Below, piece by piece: positions 16,513 through 24,169 of a stretch of DNA of 64,000 nucleotides. The DNA is taken from positions 53,721 through 117,720 of the forward strand of contig JAJZUU010000001.1 of the NCBI GenBank assembly GCA_021848325.1, read 5' to 3'. The notes under the pieces were generated by a model, which was not told where the DNA came from, made no database searches, and was given only the letters and a program-made list of their open reading frames with translations. The position numbers were made by a program, and so were the translations under genes. Position 1 is the stretch's first letter. Each line of letters starts with the position of its first letter. This stretch comes from Pseudomonadota bacterium (lineage in GTDB: Bacteria; Pseudomonadota; Gammaproteobacteria; Burkholderiales; JAJZUU01).

Positions 16513-18150
16513 ATGAAATGGTTCCTCGATCTAACCACGCGCGGCAAGCTTTTCGCCGGCTTCGGACTGATGATCGTGTTTCTCGCGACCGTGATCGCAA
16601 CGGCCTATACCGGCATCGCTTCGGTCCAGGCATCGCAAAAGCGCCTTTATCAGCAGGAGTTCGCCAACGTCATGGACCTGCTCAGTCTGAGGGCGGATGA
16701 AAATGACACCCGTGCCGCGATGCTCAGCCTCATGAGCGCGACGACGCCCACCACGCAGGATGCTTGGCGCCAGGACATCAAGAGCCGCGCCAGGGAAATC
16801 ACCGATGGCATCCGGCGCCTGCTCGAACGCAATCGCAACGATCCGCATCTGGTCGAGCGGGTGAGGGAACTCGCGACCATCCGCGATGCCTTCGATCGAA
16901 CGCGGGACAACGAACTCATGCCACTCGTTAATGCCGGAAAAATCGAGCAGGCGCGGGCAATCCTGCTGGGGTCCCAGCAAGACCGATACCTGCGCATACG
17001 CGCGATCGCAAATGAACTTGGCGACGAATCGGTGGCCGAGGCGCGCACCGCTGTGGAAGAATCCGCGCGCAACGCAGAGCAATCGATCCGCCTGTTCGCG
17101 GTTGTTGGCGGCATCGCTATGCTGTTCGGCCTGGCAATGGTTATGCTCCTCAACAGGGTCATGGCGGTCCCGCTCCGAGCTGTAGCGAGCGTGGCCAGGC
17201 AGGTCGCCACCGGCGACCTCACGGTCAGCGTGCCGAACGACAACCGCGCCGACGAGGTCGGCGACGTGCTGCGGGCATTCCGCGAAATGGTTGCGAAACT
17301 CAGACAGGCGACCCGCGAACTCCATGAGGGCGTCGGCGTACTCGCGTCCTCATCGAGTGAAATCCTCGCCATCACCACCCAGATTGCCTCGGGCGCCGCC
17401 GAGACCGTCACCGCGGTGAGCGAGACCACCGCCACGGTCGAGGAAGTGAAGCAGACGGCGCAGGTGGCGAGCCAGAAGGCGCGCTACGTGTCCGACAGCG
17501 CGCAGAAGGTGGCGCAGGTGTCGCAGACCGGGCGCAAGTCGGTGGAAGACGCGGGTGCCGGCATGCAGCGCATCCAGGAGCAGATGGAATCGGTTGCAGA
17601 AAGCATCGTGCGGCTGTCCGAGCAGAGCCAGGCCATCGGCGAGATCATCGCCACCGTCAACGACCTCGCCGAACAGTCGAACGTGCTGGCGGTGAACGCC
17701 GCCATCGAGGCGACCAAGGCCGGCGAGCAGGGCAAGGGTTTCGGCGTGGTGGCGCAGGAGGTCAAGAGCCTGGCGGAACAATCCAAGCAGGCGACCGCCC
17801 AGGTGCGGGGGATCCTGGGCGACATCCAGAAGGCCACCGGCGCGGCGGTGCTGGCCACCGAGCAAGGCAGCAAGGCGGTGGAAGCAGGCATGAGGCAGAC
17901 CGCGGAGGCCGGCGAGTCCATCCGCCTCTTGGCCGACAGCATCGCGGAGGCGGTGCAGGCGGCCGCGCAGATCGCGGCCTCGAGCCAGCAGCAGATGGTG
18001 GGCATGGACCAGGTGGCTTTGGCGATGGAGAACATCAAGCAGGCCAGCACCCAGAACGTTGCCGGCACCAGGCAGGCGGAACTCGCCGCGCAGAACCTGC
18101 ACGAACTGGGGCAGAAACTGAAGCAGTTGGCGGAGCGGAACAAGGTATGA
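16513..18150 (+). CDS. methyl-accepting chemotaxis protein (4HB-type sensor), mcp1
   Basis: A 545-residue chemoreceptor with a TM helix at about 12-34, a periplasmic four-helix-bundle-like sensor domain to about 190, a second TM helix at about 195-218, a HAMP domain (about 219-272) and an MCP signalling domain to about 535. The hairpin tip reads AEQSNVLAVNAAIEATKAGE, the kinase-interaction site. From base 17377 to 18116 the gene is essentially identical to mcp2, with one base difference found by eye. It follows cheW2 by 44 bp and precedes mcp2 by 35 bp. It is expected to sit in the inner membrane with the CheW/CheA proteins of this locus. Confidence 0.92.
   Translation: MKWFLDLTTRGKLFAGFGLMIVFLATVIATAYTGIASVQASQKRLYQQEFANVMDLLSLRADENDTRAAMLSLMSATTPTTQDAWRQDIKSRAREITDGIRRLLERNRNDPHLVERVRELATIRDAFDRTRDNELMPLVNAGKIEQARAILLGSQQDRYLRIRAIANELGDESVAEARTAVEESARNAEQSIRLFAVVGGIAMLFGLAMVMLLNRVMAVPLRAVASVARQVATGDLTVSVPNDNRADEVGDVLRAFREMVAKLRQATRELHEGVGVLASSSSEILAITTQIASGAAETVTAVSETTATVEEVKQTAQVASQKARYVSDSAQKVAQVSQTGRKSVEDAGAGMQRIQEQMESVAESIVRLSEQSQAIGEIIATVNDLAEQSNVLAVNAAIEATKAGEQGKGFGVVAQEVKSLAEQSKQATAQVRGILGDIQKATGAAVLATEQGSKAVEAGMRQTAEAGESIRLLADSIAEAVQAAAQIAASSQQQMVGMDQVALAMENIKQASTQNVAGTRQAELAAQNLHELGQKLKQLAERNKV
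17377..18116 (+). repeat. 740-bp duplicated MCP signalling-domain block, copy 1
   Basis: This block is matched by 18876-19615 at an offset of 1499 bp. By eye I see one difference (GAGACCGTC versus GAGACCGCC near the 5' end). The sensor domains upstream are unrelated, so the identity reflects recent duplication or gene conversion of the signalling half only. Confidence 0.9.
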
Positions 18151-18185
18151 CGGTACTTCAATCCAGGCAATAGGAGGATAACAAC

Positions 18186-19649
18186 ATGAAATGGTCCGTC
18201 GGAACAAAGATTGGAGCCGGGTATACCTTGGCGTTAGCCATTTTGTTGATTCTTGGGGTGGTCTCATACCGGAATACGACCGGACTCATCGAAGCCGCAC
18301 AGATGAAAGCGCACACCTACGAGGTACTCGAAAATCTGGCAAAAGTGCTCTTTGCCTTGACGGATGCCGAGACCGGGCAACGCGGCTACGTCTTGGTCGG
18401 AGAGGATCGTTACCTGGAACCGTACCACACCGGGAAATCAGACGTGAATCAACCCATCCAGAATCTGCGGAAGTTGACGGCGGACAACCCCAGCCAGCAG
18501 CATCGGCTCGACGAGCTTGAGCCCCTGGTTGCCGCCAAACTTGCCGAGCTCAAGGAGACGATTGATTTGCGGAAAAGCAAGGGATATGAAGCCGCATTGC
18601 AGGTGGTGCGGACGGATAAGGGAAAGAAGGTGATGGACGATATCCGGAAGATAGCCGCAGAGATGGGTAATGAGGAGAAGGTGTTATTGGAGCAGCGCGA
18701 TAGCGAGATGAAAACGAGTTCCAAGACTACGCTTGCTGTCATTGTTTATGGCATTCCGCTTGCCTTTGCACTGTTGACTGTGGTGGGCTCAAGGATTGTC
18801 CGTACCATCACTCGCCAACTCCGCGAAAGCATTGATCAGCTAGCCACCTCCTCATCCGAGATCCTCGCCACCTCCACCCAGATTGCCTCGGGCGCCGCCG
18901 AGACCGCCACCGCGGTGAGCGAGACCACCGCCACGGTCGAGGAAGTGAAGCAGACGGCGCAGGTGGCGAGCCAGAAGGCGCGCTACGTGTCCGACAGCGC
19001 GCAGAAGGTGGCGCAGGTGTCGCAGACCGGGCGCAAGTCGGTGGAAGACGCGGGTGCCGGCATGCAGCGCATCCAGGAGCAGATGGAATCGGTTGCAGAA
19101 AGCATCGTGCGGCTGTCCGAGCAGAGCCAGGCCATCGGCGAGATCATCGCCACCGTCAACGACCTCGCCGAACAGTCGAACGTGCTGGCGGTGAACGCCG
19201 CCATCGAGGCGACCAAGGCCGGCGAGCAGGGCAAGGGTTTCGGCGTGGTGGCGCAGGAGGTCAAGAGCCTGGCGGAACAATCCAAGCAGGCGACCGCCCA
19301 GGTGCGGGGGATCCTGGGCGACATCCAGAAGGCCACCGGCGCGGCGGTGCTGGCCACCGAGCAAGGCAGCAAGGCGGTGGAAGCAGGCATGAGGCAGACC
19401 GCGGAGGCCGGCGAGTCCATCCGCCTCTTGGCCGACAGCATCGCGGAGGCGGTGCAGGCGGCCGCGCAGATCGCGGCCTCGAGCCAGCAGCAGATGGTGG
19501 GCATGGACCAGGTGGCTTTGGCGATGGAGAACATCAAGCAGGCCAGCACCCAGAACGTTGCCGGCACCAGGCAGGCGGAACTCGCCGCGCAGAACCTGCA
19601 CGAACTGGGGCAGAAGCTGAGCGCGATGATCGGGGACAGGGCATCATGA
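18186..19649 (+). CDS. methyl-accepting chemotaxis protein with CHASE3-like sensor, mcp2
   Basis: A 487-residue chemoreceptor. A TM helix at about 8-28 is followed by a CHASE3-like periplasmic domain (DAETGQRGYVLVGEDRYLEPY is its hallmark) to about 185 and a second TM helix at about 188-210. No clear HAMP is visible; a short linker leads directly into the signalling domain, which is the same 740-bp block as in mcp1 (18876-19615 here). The C-terminus diverges after LGQKL. An ATG overlaps its stop (ATGA) and opens a 37-codon frame that runs into repeat DNA, suggesting that the gene originally following it has been lost or displaced by the repeat/DUF559 insertion. Confidence 0.92.
   Translation: MKWSVGTKIGAGYTLALAILLILGVVSYRNTTGLIEAAQMKAHTYEVLENLAKVLFALTDAETGQRGYVLVGEDRYLEPYHTGKSDVNQPIQNLRKLTADNPSQQHRLDELEPLVAAKLAELKETIDLRKSKGYEAALQVVRTDKGKKVMDDIRKIAAEMGNEEKVLLEQRDSEMKTSSKTTLAVIVYGIPLAFALLTVVGSRIVRTITRQLRESIDQLATSSSEILATSTQIASGAAETATAVSETTATVEEVKQTAQVASQKARYVSDSAQKVAQVSQTGRKSVEDAGAGMQRIQEQMESVAESIVRLSEQSQAIGEIIATVNDLAEQSNVLAVNAAIEATKAGEQGKGFGVVAQEVKSLAEQSKQATAQVRGILGDIQKATGAAVLATEQGSKAVEAGMRQTAEAGESIRLLADSIAEAVQAAAQIAASSQQQMVGMDQVALAMENIKQASTQNVAGTRQAELAAQNLHELGQKLSAMIGDRAS
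18876..19615 (+). repeat. 740-bp duplicated MCP signalling-domain block, copy 2
   Basis: Second copy of the block described at 17377-18116, encoding the cytoplasmic signalling domain of mcp2. Confidence 0.9.
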
Positions 19650-19759
19650 GTATTGCAACATCACGACGCAACCCCCCATTCACCTTAAAGGGGAGGAAGC
19701 CAGGCACCTTCCCTTTCAGGGGGAAGGTGGGGGATGGGGTTGGTCTCCATGGAATCTAA
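19646..19759 (+). pseudogene. 37-codon frame overlapping mcp2 stop; possible remnant of a displaced gene
   Basis: An ATG overlaps the mcp2 stop (ATGA), the same coupling seen elsewhere in the locus. The frame begins MSIATSRRNP and then runs into palindromic repeat DNA, ending at TAA. The first dozen codons may be the start of a lost gene. It could equally be chance. Confidence 0.25.
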
Positions 19760-19928
19760 CCCCATCCCCACCCCAGCCCTCCCCTTGAAGGGGAGGGAGA
19801 AATACGCTGGCGCACTTAAGTTAGCGTTTATGCTTCAAGGGTTGGGCTGGGGATGGGGGCGGGGTCGGTGAATGTTTCCCGCATTTTCCCCCTCCCCTTC
19901 AAGGGGAGGGCTGGGGTGGGGATGGGGG
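19706..19928. repeat. three GC-rich palindromic repeat units upstream of the DUF559 gene
   Basis: Units of a repeat with core CCCTCCCCTTGAAGGGGAGGG and a flanking arm of the type CCCCATCCCCACCCCAGC. Unit 1 is 19706-19740 (hairpin ACCTTCCC...GGGAAGGT, then GGGGATGGGG). Unit 2 is 19760-19797. Unit 3 is 19890-19928, inverted relative to unit 2. A half-unit lies at about 19833-19864. The whole 309-bp gap between mcp2 and the DUF559 gene is made of these plus short spacers. Confidence 0.85.
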
Positions 19929-19958
19929 TTTGTAGTGCAGACAGGATGGGAGTAAACA

Positions 19959-20411
19959 GTGAAAGGCCAGACAAATAATTTCGTGTTGAAAAACCGGCTA
20001 CAAAGAACACTTCGCCGCAATATGACGGATGCTGAACAGGCGCTTTGGAAACGGCTACGGAGGTGCCAGGTTAAAGGCCGCAAATTCAGACGCCAGCACC
20101 CGTTTGGGCATTTTATTCTGGATTTTGTTTGTCTGGAAGCGAGGCTTGTTGTTGAGATCGATGGCGGGCAACACAACGGATCGGCGCAGGATTTGGTTCG
20201 TGATCAGATGTTGGAAAGTGCGGGTTTTCGAGTCATGCGGTTCTGGAACAATCAGGTTTTGAATGAGATTGAACCGGTTGTCGAAACGATCTGGTTGGCA
20301 CTGGAACCCCATCCCCACCCCAACCCTCCCCTTGAGGGGGAGGGGGCGAACGCGAGGAGCGTTCATCGACCCCATCTCCATCCCTTCCCACTGCGAGGGG
20401 GAAGGGGCTAA
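19959..20411 (+). CDS. DUF559 endonuclease-like protein embedded in palindromic repeats
   Basis: A 150-residue protein starting at GTG with GGGAG 6 bp upstream. The core (about residues 15-110) is the DUF559 domain, a small Vsr/PD-(D/E)XK nuclease-like fold: MTDAEQALWKRLR, KFRRQHPFGHFILDFVC, VVEIDGGQH, and GFRVMRFWNNQVL. The Asp in ILDF and the Glu/Asp in VEIDGG fit the catalytic triad pattern. The C-terminal 35 residues (Pro/His-rich, PHPHPNPPLEGEG) are translated repeat DNA. The gene has no functional link to chemotaxis and interrupts the mcp2-cheA spacing, so it probably came in with its flanking repeats. Biological role is unknown. Confidence 0.8.
   Translation: MKGQTNNFVLKNRLQRTLRRNMTDAEQALWKRLRRCQVKGRKFRRQHPFGHFILDFVCLEARLVVEIDGGQHNGSAQDLVRDQMLESAGFRVMRFWNNQVLNEIEPVVETIWLALEPHPHPNPPLEGEGANARSVHRPHLHPFPLRGGRG
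20307..20408. repeat. two palindromic repeat units at the 3' end of the DUF559 gene
   Basis: Units at 20307-20346 (CCCCATCCCCACCCC, then CCCTCCCC-TTGA-GGGGGAGGG) and 20370-20408 (a more divergent copy, CCCTTCCC...GGGAAGGG). They encode the tail of the DUF559 protein and end 16 bp before the cheA ATG. Confidence 0.8.
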
Positions 20412-20424
20412 CCCAAAAGACATC

Positions 20425-22740
20425 ATGGCCAAGAAGAACGACGACTTCCTGAAAAAACTCCTCGCGACGTTCCGGATCGAGGCGGACGAGCATCTCCGAA
20501 CGATGTCGTCGGGATTGCTCGATCTGGAGAAAACGCCGGCTGGCGAGCGGAGCGCGGAAATCGTCGAGCGGGTCTTCCGGGAGGCGCACAGCCTGAAGGG
20601 CGCCGCCCGGGCCGTGAACCTTGCCCAGATCGAGTCGGTCTGCCAGTCGCTGGAAAGCGTGTTCGCGGCGCTGAAGAACAATCAGCTCGCCATCTCGCCG
20701 CCGTTGCTCGATCTCCTGCAGCGGGCGATTGATGCCCTCGGCGGGCTTCTCGCAGCGGATGCCGGCACGCCGGATTCCCGTCAACCGATGATCGCGACGC
20801 TGATCCGGCGGCTCGACGATGCATTGAAAGAGCCGTTGCCCGAACCGGAAAAGCCCGCCCCGCTGCCGCCGGCACAAGAGATTCCGTCCGCATCCGCGCC
20901 CGCCGCACCGAATGAACCTGCCGAGGCGGGCAACGCACCCCCTCCTCAACCTCACAGCGTGACATCCGAAACAATCAGGGTTTCCACAGCGAAGCTCGAC
21001 GGCGTGATGCGCCAGGCCGAGGAACTGCTATCGCCCCGGCTGGCGTCGAGTCAGCGCGTCAAGGAGTTGCGCGAGACCGCCGCCCTGCTCGCAGGCTGGA
21101 AAAAGGAACGGGGGCGGATTCAGCCCGCACTGCGCCTGATCGAGAGATTATGCGAACGTGTCGGCAATGACGCCGCCCGGGGCCGGCAGGAGATCCGGAA
21201 GCTGCTCGAGTATCTGGACGCCGAACAGATCTTCATCAAAACGCTCGAAGACCGTCTGGCGAGATTGAAAAAATCCGCCGAACACGATTTACGCACCCTG
21301 ACCGGCATGACCGACAGCCTCCTTCATGACGTGAAGGAGATGCAGTTGCTGCCTTTCTCCTCGCTGCTGGAGATTTTTCCGCGCTTCATCCGCGAACTCG
21401 CCCGCGATCAGGGCAAAAAAGTGGAACTGGTCATTCAGGGAAACGAGATCGAAATCGACCGGCGGATTCTGGAGGAAATGAAGGATCCGTTCATTCACCT
21501 GCTGCGCAACTGCGTCGATCACGGCGTCGAAAAGCCCGGGCTGCGCGAGGGCAAAGGCAAGCCGGCTCATGGAACGGTCACCCTCGCCATCTCGCAAAAG
21601 GATAGCGGCAAGGTCGAGATCCTCGTCGCCGATGACGGGGCGGGCATCGACGCCGCCAAGGTCAGGGCGGCCGCCGGCAGTCTCGGGATTGTTTCCGCCG
21701 AGGAGGCGGAGCGGCTCGGCGAGCAAGAGGCGCTGGCGCTCGTTCTTCAGTCCGGCGTGACCACCAGCCCGATCATCACGGACGTTTCCGGGCGGGGTCT
21801 GGGCCTTGCGATCGTGCGGGAAAAAGTCGAGCGGCTGGGCGGCACGGTCGCCATCGAGTCCCGCCCCGGCGCGGGAACGGACTTGCGGATCGTCCTGCCG
21901 CTGACGCTGGCCAACTTCCGGGGCGTCATCGTCCGCGCCGGCGGCCGTCTTTTCATCATTCCCGCCGTCAGTGTCGAGCGCGTGGCGCGAGCGGCCAACA
22001 AAGACATCCAGACCGTGGAAAACCGGGAAACGATCCCCCTCGACGGCCAGGCAGTTTCGCTGGCCTGGCTCAGCGATGCGCTGGAAATGCCGCGCAAGGG
22101 GACGGCGGGCGAACCGGCCGACTGCCTGCAAGCAGTCGTACTCGCGCTGGGACCGCGGCGCATCGCGTTTCGCGTGGAGGAGATCGTCGGGGAACAGGAA
22201 GTGCTGGTCAAGGCCCTTGGCCGGCAACTCGCCCGCGTGCGCAACGTCGCCGGCGCGAGCGTCCTGGGGACGGGCCAGGTGGTGCCGGTTCTCAATGTTC
22301 CCGATCTGCTGAAGTCGGCCGTGAAGCGCGCGACGGCGCCGTTCGCGCCCGCCGCCGAAAAGCCCGTGGAAACGGAAAGGCAATCCATCCTGGTGGTGGA
22401 GGACTCGATCACTTCGCGGGCATTGCTCAAGAACATTCTCGAATCGGCAGGCTATCGCGTCACCACCGCGGTGGACGGTGTAGACGCCTACACCGCACTC
22501 AAGACCGGCGCGTTCGACCTGGTCGTCTCGGACGTGGAAATGCCGCGCATGGACGGCTTCGACCTGACGGCCAAGGTGCGCGCAGACAAGCAGCTCGCGG
22601 AACTGCCGGTGGTGCTGGTGACGGCACTGGAATCGCGCGAGCACCGCGAACGCGGCATCGACGTCGGCGCCAATGCCTATATCGTGAAAAGCAGCTTCGA
22701 CCAGAGCAACCTGCTGGAGGTGATCGGCAGGCTGATTTGA
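20425..22740 (+). CDS. cheA: hybrid chemotaxis histidine kinase CheA-REC (WspE-like)
   Basis: A 771-residue kinase starting MAKKNDDF; the frame is open upstream only through repeat DNA. Domains: Hpt with phosphorylatable His55 in REAHSLKGA; a long dimerisation/coiled region (about 180-310); HATPase with N-box LLRNCVDHG (about 358), DDGAGID (about 404) and GRGLGLAI (about 457); a CheW-like domain (about 495-630); and a C-terminal receiver domain with the phospho-acceptor Asp in VVSDVEMP (about 702). No CheY-binding P2 domain is obvious. Fusion to a receiver is the WspE arrangement of alternative-function chemosensory systems. No good Shine-Dalgarno sequence precedes the ATG; the DNA there is the tail of a repeat. 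Confidence 0.93.
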   Translation: MAKKNDDFLKKLLATFRIEADEHLRTMSSGLLDLEKTPAGERSAEIVERVFREAHSLKGAARAVNLAQIESVCQSLESVFAALKNNQLAISPPLLDLLQRAIDALGGLLAADAGTPDSRQPMIATLIRRLDDALKEPLPEPEKPAPLPPAQEIPSASAPAAPNEPAEAGNAPPPQPHSVTSETIRVSTAKLDGVMRQAEELLSPRLASSQRVKELRETAALLAGWKKERGRIQPALRLIERLCERVGNDAARGRQEIRKLLEYLDAEQIFIKTLEDRLARLKKSAEHDLRTLTGMTDSLLHDVKEMQLLPFSSLLEIFPRFIRELARDQGKKVELVIQGNEIEIDRRILEEMKDPFIHLLRNCVDHGVEKPGLREGKGKPAHGTVTLAISQKDSGKVEILVADDGAGIDAAKVRAAAGSLGIVSAEEAERLGEQEALALVLQSGVTTSPIITDVSGRGLGLAIVREKVERLGGTVAIESRPGAGTDLRIVLPLTLANFRGVIVRAGGRLFIIPAVSVERVARAANKDIQTVENRETIPLDGQAVSLAWLSDALEMPRKGTAGEPADCLQAVVLALGPRRIAFRVEEIVGEQEVLVKALGRQLARVRNVAGASVLGTGQVVPVLNVPDLLKSAVKRATAPFAPAAEKPVETERQSILVVEDSITSRALLKNILESAGYRVTTAVDGVDAYTALKTGAFDLVVSDVEMPRMDGFDLTAKVRADKQLAELPVVLVTALESREHRERGIDVGANAYIVKSSFDQSNLLEVIGRLI

Positions 22741-22822
22741 TTGTTGTCGTTCCCATGCCCTGATGAGACACCTGGCCATTCCACTAGTGGCTGGTTATGC
22801 GTGGTAACGATAAAAATTGTGC

Positions 22823-24169
22823 ATGGTAGATCTCATGAAACTGTTTCGATCACCGAATCGCTCGCTGCACGACCGCTTCGTCTTGAGCATCAGCGTCATG
22901 CTGGTGCCGCTGGTGCTGCTCGGGTTCTGCAGCCTGTTTCTCCTGCAACATACCTCCGCCGCGCTCGCCAAGGTGGTGGAAGGATCGATTGGTGAGATGC
23001 AATCCGTCATCCATCTCCAGACACGGATGCTGGCGGCGGCGATGCCGCCCAACGATTATCTCATCGACGGCAGCCCGGCGGAAAAGGAGGCGTTCGTGCG
23101 CCTGAGCGGGGATCTGGACCGGGCATTCGAAGAGATTCTGGCCGCCCCCGTTGGCAACGCGCAGGAACGGGATGTGGTGCGCGCCGCGCGGGAAGAATGG
23201 TGGCGGACGAAGGTCATCGCCCTATCGCTGCTGGCGACGCCCCATCCAGTGGGGAATCCGGACGCGGCGCGGGACATGAAACGGATGGATGCCCACTTCT
23301 ACCTCGTCGTGGGCCTGCTGGGGAAGGTGTATGGCATCGTCCAGCGGGAGACCGACGGGAAGCTGGCGCAGGCGCATGCTGCCAGTCGCGGGGCATACTT
23401 CCTGGTCACCGGCATTTTTATCGCGGGGATTGTCATCGTTGCGGCGACGGCGTTCGCGCTGGCGCGCTCCATCTTGCGCCCGCTGCGGGCATTGCAGGCG
23501 GAGGCCAGGCGTCTCGGCAAGGGCGAGCTTTCACACCGGGTGGAACTGAACAGGTCGGATGAACTGGGGCAACTGGCGCAGACGTTCAACGCCATGGCCG
23601 AGGAGCTGGAGAAGAGCCGGGCAGCGCTCACGGAGCTCGCCACCCATGACGGCATCACCGGGCTGTACAACCACCGCACGTTCTACCTGCTGCTTGCGGA
23701 CGAACTCGCGCGCGCAGTGCGCTTCAACCGGCCGGTTTCGCTGCTGCTGCTCGACATCGACCGCTTCAAACGCGTCAACGATACAGATGGACACCTGGCG
23801 GGGGATGCCATTCTCAAGGGACTGAGCGGACTGCTGCACCGCCATGGGCGCGCCATTGACCGCGTGTGCCGCTATGGCGGCGACGAGATTGCCGTCATTC
23901 TGCCGGAATGCGATCTTGAAGCCGCGGCCAACGTGGCCGAGCGCCTGCGTGCCGCAGTGGAGGCGCAGCCGTTCGACATCGAGGCGGGCGTGCCCGTCAA
24001 TATTACCGTCAGCATCGGGGTGGCGTCCTGGCCGGCGCTGGCGAATAGCGCGCAGGCACTGGTCGCGGCGGCGGATGCGGCGCTGTACGCGGCCAAACGG
24101 AGCGGCAGAAACCGGGTGGTTCGTTATGAACCGGCGCCCGGCCGTGAACTGAACAGGGAGAATAAATGA
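22823..24169 (+). CDS. membrane diguanylate cyclase with HAMP and GGDEF domains
   Basis: About 448 residues. ATG at 22823 or 22835 is possible and neither has a strong ribosome-binding site. A TM helix at about 20-42, a periplasmic region, a second TM helix at about 192-215, a HAMP domain (about 215-268) and a C-terminal GGDEF domain are visible. The active site reads RYGGDEI, with Ile in place of Phe; the catalytic GGDE is kept, so activity is likely. The preceding THDGITGLYNHRTF and LLDIDRFKRVND motifs are normal. It lies 82 bp after cheA and overlaps the next cyclase gene by ATGA. It has no receiver domain, so any control by CheA would be indirect. Confidence 0.9.
   Translation: MVDLMKLFRSPNRSLHDRFVLSISVMLVPLVLLGFCSLFLLQHTSAALAKVVEGSIGEMQSVIHLQTRMLAAAMPPNDYLIDGSPAEKEAFVRLSGDLDRAFEEILAAPVGNAQERDVVRAAREEWWRTKVIALSLLATPHPVGNPDAARDMKRMDAHFYLVVGLLGKVYGIVQRETDGKLAQAHAASRGAYFLVTGIFIAGIVIVAATAFALARSILRPLRALQAEARRLGKGELSHRVELNRSDELGQLAQTFNAMAEELEKSRAALTELATHDGITGLYNHRTFYLLLADELARAVRFNRPVSLLLLDIDRFKRVNDTDGHLAGDAILKGLSGLLHRHGRAIDRVCRYGGDEIAVILPECDLEAAANVAERLRAAVEAQPFDIEAGVPVNITVSIGVASWPALANSAQALVAAADAALYAAKRSGRNRVVRYEPAPGRELNRENK

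Noticed and set aside
19706..20408. Repeats around the DUF559 gene as a CRISPR array
   Set aside because: Units are GC-rich palindromes in both orientations with irregular spacing and no uniform spacers; no cas genes are nearby.
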